This document shows, piece by piece, positions 5,161-6,401 of a stretch of 6,401 bases of DNA. A model generated the notes under the pieces. That model searched no databases. It was not told the origin of the DNA and was given only the letters and a program-made list of their open reading frames with translations. A program made the translations under genes and the position numbers. Each line of letters starts with the position of its first letter. Position 1 is the first letter of the stretch. Origin of the DNA: JADHUC01 sp964617665 (GTDB lineage: Bacteria; Planctomycetota; Planctomycetia; Pirellulales; Pirellulaceae); contig CAZUAH010000719.1 in assembly GCA_964617665.1 (NCBI GenBank), forward strand, positions 1 to 6,401, written 5' to 3'.

Positions 5161-6401
5161 ATGCGTAACAGTTGGCTGACACCGGTATTGACAATGGCCC
5201 TTACGGCGGGCACAGCTGAATTGACGAACGCCGAGGACGCCGCAGAACTTGTCGTGCGCGGTGGGAAGATCGTTACGCTCGATGAACGCCAGCCCACCGT
5301 TTGTGCTTTGGCGGCCCGCCAAGGAAAGATCGTCGCTCTGGGTAAGGACACAGAGGTGTCGAAACTCATTGGCGCCGAGACCAAGGTCATAGAACTCGAT
5401 GGGCGATTGGCGATCCCGGGATTCATTGACGGGCACGGTCATTTTGTGGGTCTGGGGCGATCGAAGATGATCCTGGATCTGACCAAGGCGGAGACTTGGG
5501 ACGACATCGTGCGTTTGGTGAAGGACGCTGCAGCGAAGAAGAGTCCAGGACAGTGGATCATCGGCCGAGGTTGGCACCAGTCGAAATGGAAAGAGCTGCC
5601 AGAGCCCAACGTGGACAGGTATCCGGTGCACGCCAAGTTAAGTGCCGTCACGCCGAAGCACCCTGTCTTGCTGACTCACGCCAGCGGGCACGCGAGTATT
5701 GCCAATGCCGTGGCGATGCGTTTGGCGAAGGTAGATGCGAATACGCCCGATCCGCGCGGTGGCGAGATTTTGCACGACAAAGACGACAATCCCGCTGGCG
5801 TGTTTCGCGAGACCGCGCAGGGGCTGATCGGGCCGGATGGAAGCGATGCGGCCTATCAAGATCGTGGATTGACTGAGGCTATCGAACTGGCCACGCGTGC
5901 GTGTCTGGAGAATGGGGTCACAAGTTTCCATGACGCGGGTTCGTCATTCGAGACAATCGACGTCTTCCGGCAATTGGCCGAAGACGGTCGGCTGCAAGTC
6001 CGCCTTTGGGTCATGGTTGGCGATAGCAACGAGCGGATGGCTCGCTTGCTGCCCAAGTATCGTATGATCGGAGTGGGCGACAACCTTTTGACCGTTCGAG
6101 GCATCAAACGCTTTATCGATGGAGCACTTGGCGCACACGGTGCGTGGATGCTGGAAACATACGACGACATGCCGTCCAGTGTTGGCTTGAACACGTCGTC
6201 GGTCGCATCGATTCGCCGAACGGCCGATTTGGCGCTGCGACACGACTATCAACTGTGCGTTCACGCGATCGGAGACCGCGCAAACCGCGAGACCCTTGAT
6301 ATCTTCGAGGAGGAATTTCGCCGCAAGCCGTCCGACACCTCGCGGCGGTGGCGAATCGAGCATGCTCAACACCTTCATCCCGATGACATACCTCGATTCG
6401 C
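5161..6401 (+). CDS. Exported Amidohydrolase_3 (YtcJ-like) metal-dependent hydrolase, 3' truncated by window end
   Basis: An open frame of 413 codons runs off the window without a stop. The N-terminus (MRNSW, then a hydrophobic stretch to about residue 20, and TNA before EDA at about 24) looks like a weak Sec signal peptide. 'ELVVRGGKIVTLDE' is the usual small beta domain of amidohydrolases. Metal-binding His92 and His94 sit in 'IPGFIDGHGH'. 'IKRFIDGALG' has Lys316, in the family position for the bridging lysine. 'HAIGD' (368-372) and 'IEHAQH' (399-404) carry further metal ligands. This order is that of the Amidohydrolase_3/YtcJ family, usually 530-600 aa, so roughly 120-190 residues are probably beyond the window. 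It should hydrolyse an amide, ester or N-formyl bond; the substrate is unknown. ATG 5161 follows a GAGG (5147-5150) and the sialidase stop at 15 bases, indicating one operon. Confidence 0.9.
   Translation, partial: MRNSWLTPVLTMALTAGTAELTNAEDAAELVVRGGKIVTLDERQPTVCALAARQGKIVALGKDTEVSKLIGAETKVIELDGRLAIPGFIDGHGHFVGLGRSKMILDLTKAETWDDIVRLVKDAAAKKSPGQWIIGRGWHQSKWKELPEPNVDRYPVHAKLSAVTPKHPVLLTHASGHASIANAVAMRLAKVDANTPDPRGGEILHDKDDNPAGVFRETAQGLIGPDGSDAAYQDRGLTEAIELATRACLENGVTSFHDAGSSFETIDVFRQLAEDGRLQVRLWVMVGDSNERMARLLPKYRMIGVGDNLLTVRGIKRFIDGALGAHGAWMLETYDDMPSSVGLNTSSVASIRRTADLALRHDYQLCVHAIGDRANRETLDIFEEEFRRKPSDTSRRWRIEHAQHLHPDDIPRF

Noticed and set aside
4804..5631. Minus-strand open frame of 275 codons across the sialidase and amidohydrolase genes
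   Set aside because: It is antisense to two well-supported genes and spans their junction; no domain pattern is visible.
1..6401. CRISPR array, tRNA or rRNA gene
   Set aside because: No regularly spaced repeats of 25-40 bases and no recognisable tRNA or rRNA core sequences were seen on either strand.

Overview
The window looks like a chromosomal stretch of a planctomycete (Pirellulales/Rhodopirellula-like). The evidence is the type of gene rather than any marker: a short TPR-like protein, a membrane-anchored leucine-rich-repeat protein with an N-terminus of the 'MRYRLxxLF' kind, a Tat-exported Asp-box sialidase and an exported amidohydrolase. No rRNA, tRNA or CRISPR array is visible, so the lineage is an inference.

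Bases 1-1040 are a mobile-element graveyard. The window opens inside the 3' end of a group II intron: the 3' strand of domain V, then a complete domain VI with a bulged A, ending near base 54. Next come parts of an IS66-family element on the + strand: the C-terminal part of tnpA (110-403), an intact-looking tnpB (333-692), an intrinsic terminator (721-757), a possible leaderless promoter (831-858), and only about the first 33 codons of the tnpC transposase (from 866). The tnpC frame then runs into unrelated DNA containing a short direct repeat and a second strong terminator (990-1038). The catalytic part of the transposase is absent, so the element cannot move by itself.

Bases 1040-1412 hold no recognisable gene. 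From 1413 to 2336 there is a membrane-anchored LRR-like protein. It converges with a minus-strand pair. The pair consists of a small TPR-like protein (3639-3316) and an ATP-pyrophosphatase of the diphthine-ammonia ligase (DPH6/MJ0570) family (3319-2642), overlapping by 4 nt (GTGA) and so probably translationally coupled. The 305-bp gap between the convergent genes carries an imperfect GGGAC...GTCCC-bounded segment that may be a degenerate mobile repeat.

A 342-bp divergent intergenic region with several hairpins separates this pair from a + strand gene pair. The first gene is a Tat-signal exo-sialidase-like protein with five Asp boxes (3982-5145). Fifteen bases later comes an Amidohydrolase_3/YtcJ-like hydrolase (5161 to beyond the window end). 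Both appear exported and are probably one operon acting on external glycans, amides or esters; the substrates cannot be read from the sequence. No clearly new multi-gene system is visible. The most notable items are the group II intron end, the expression architecture of the IS66 remnant, and the TPR/DPH6-like coupled pair.
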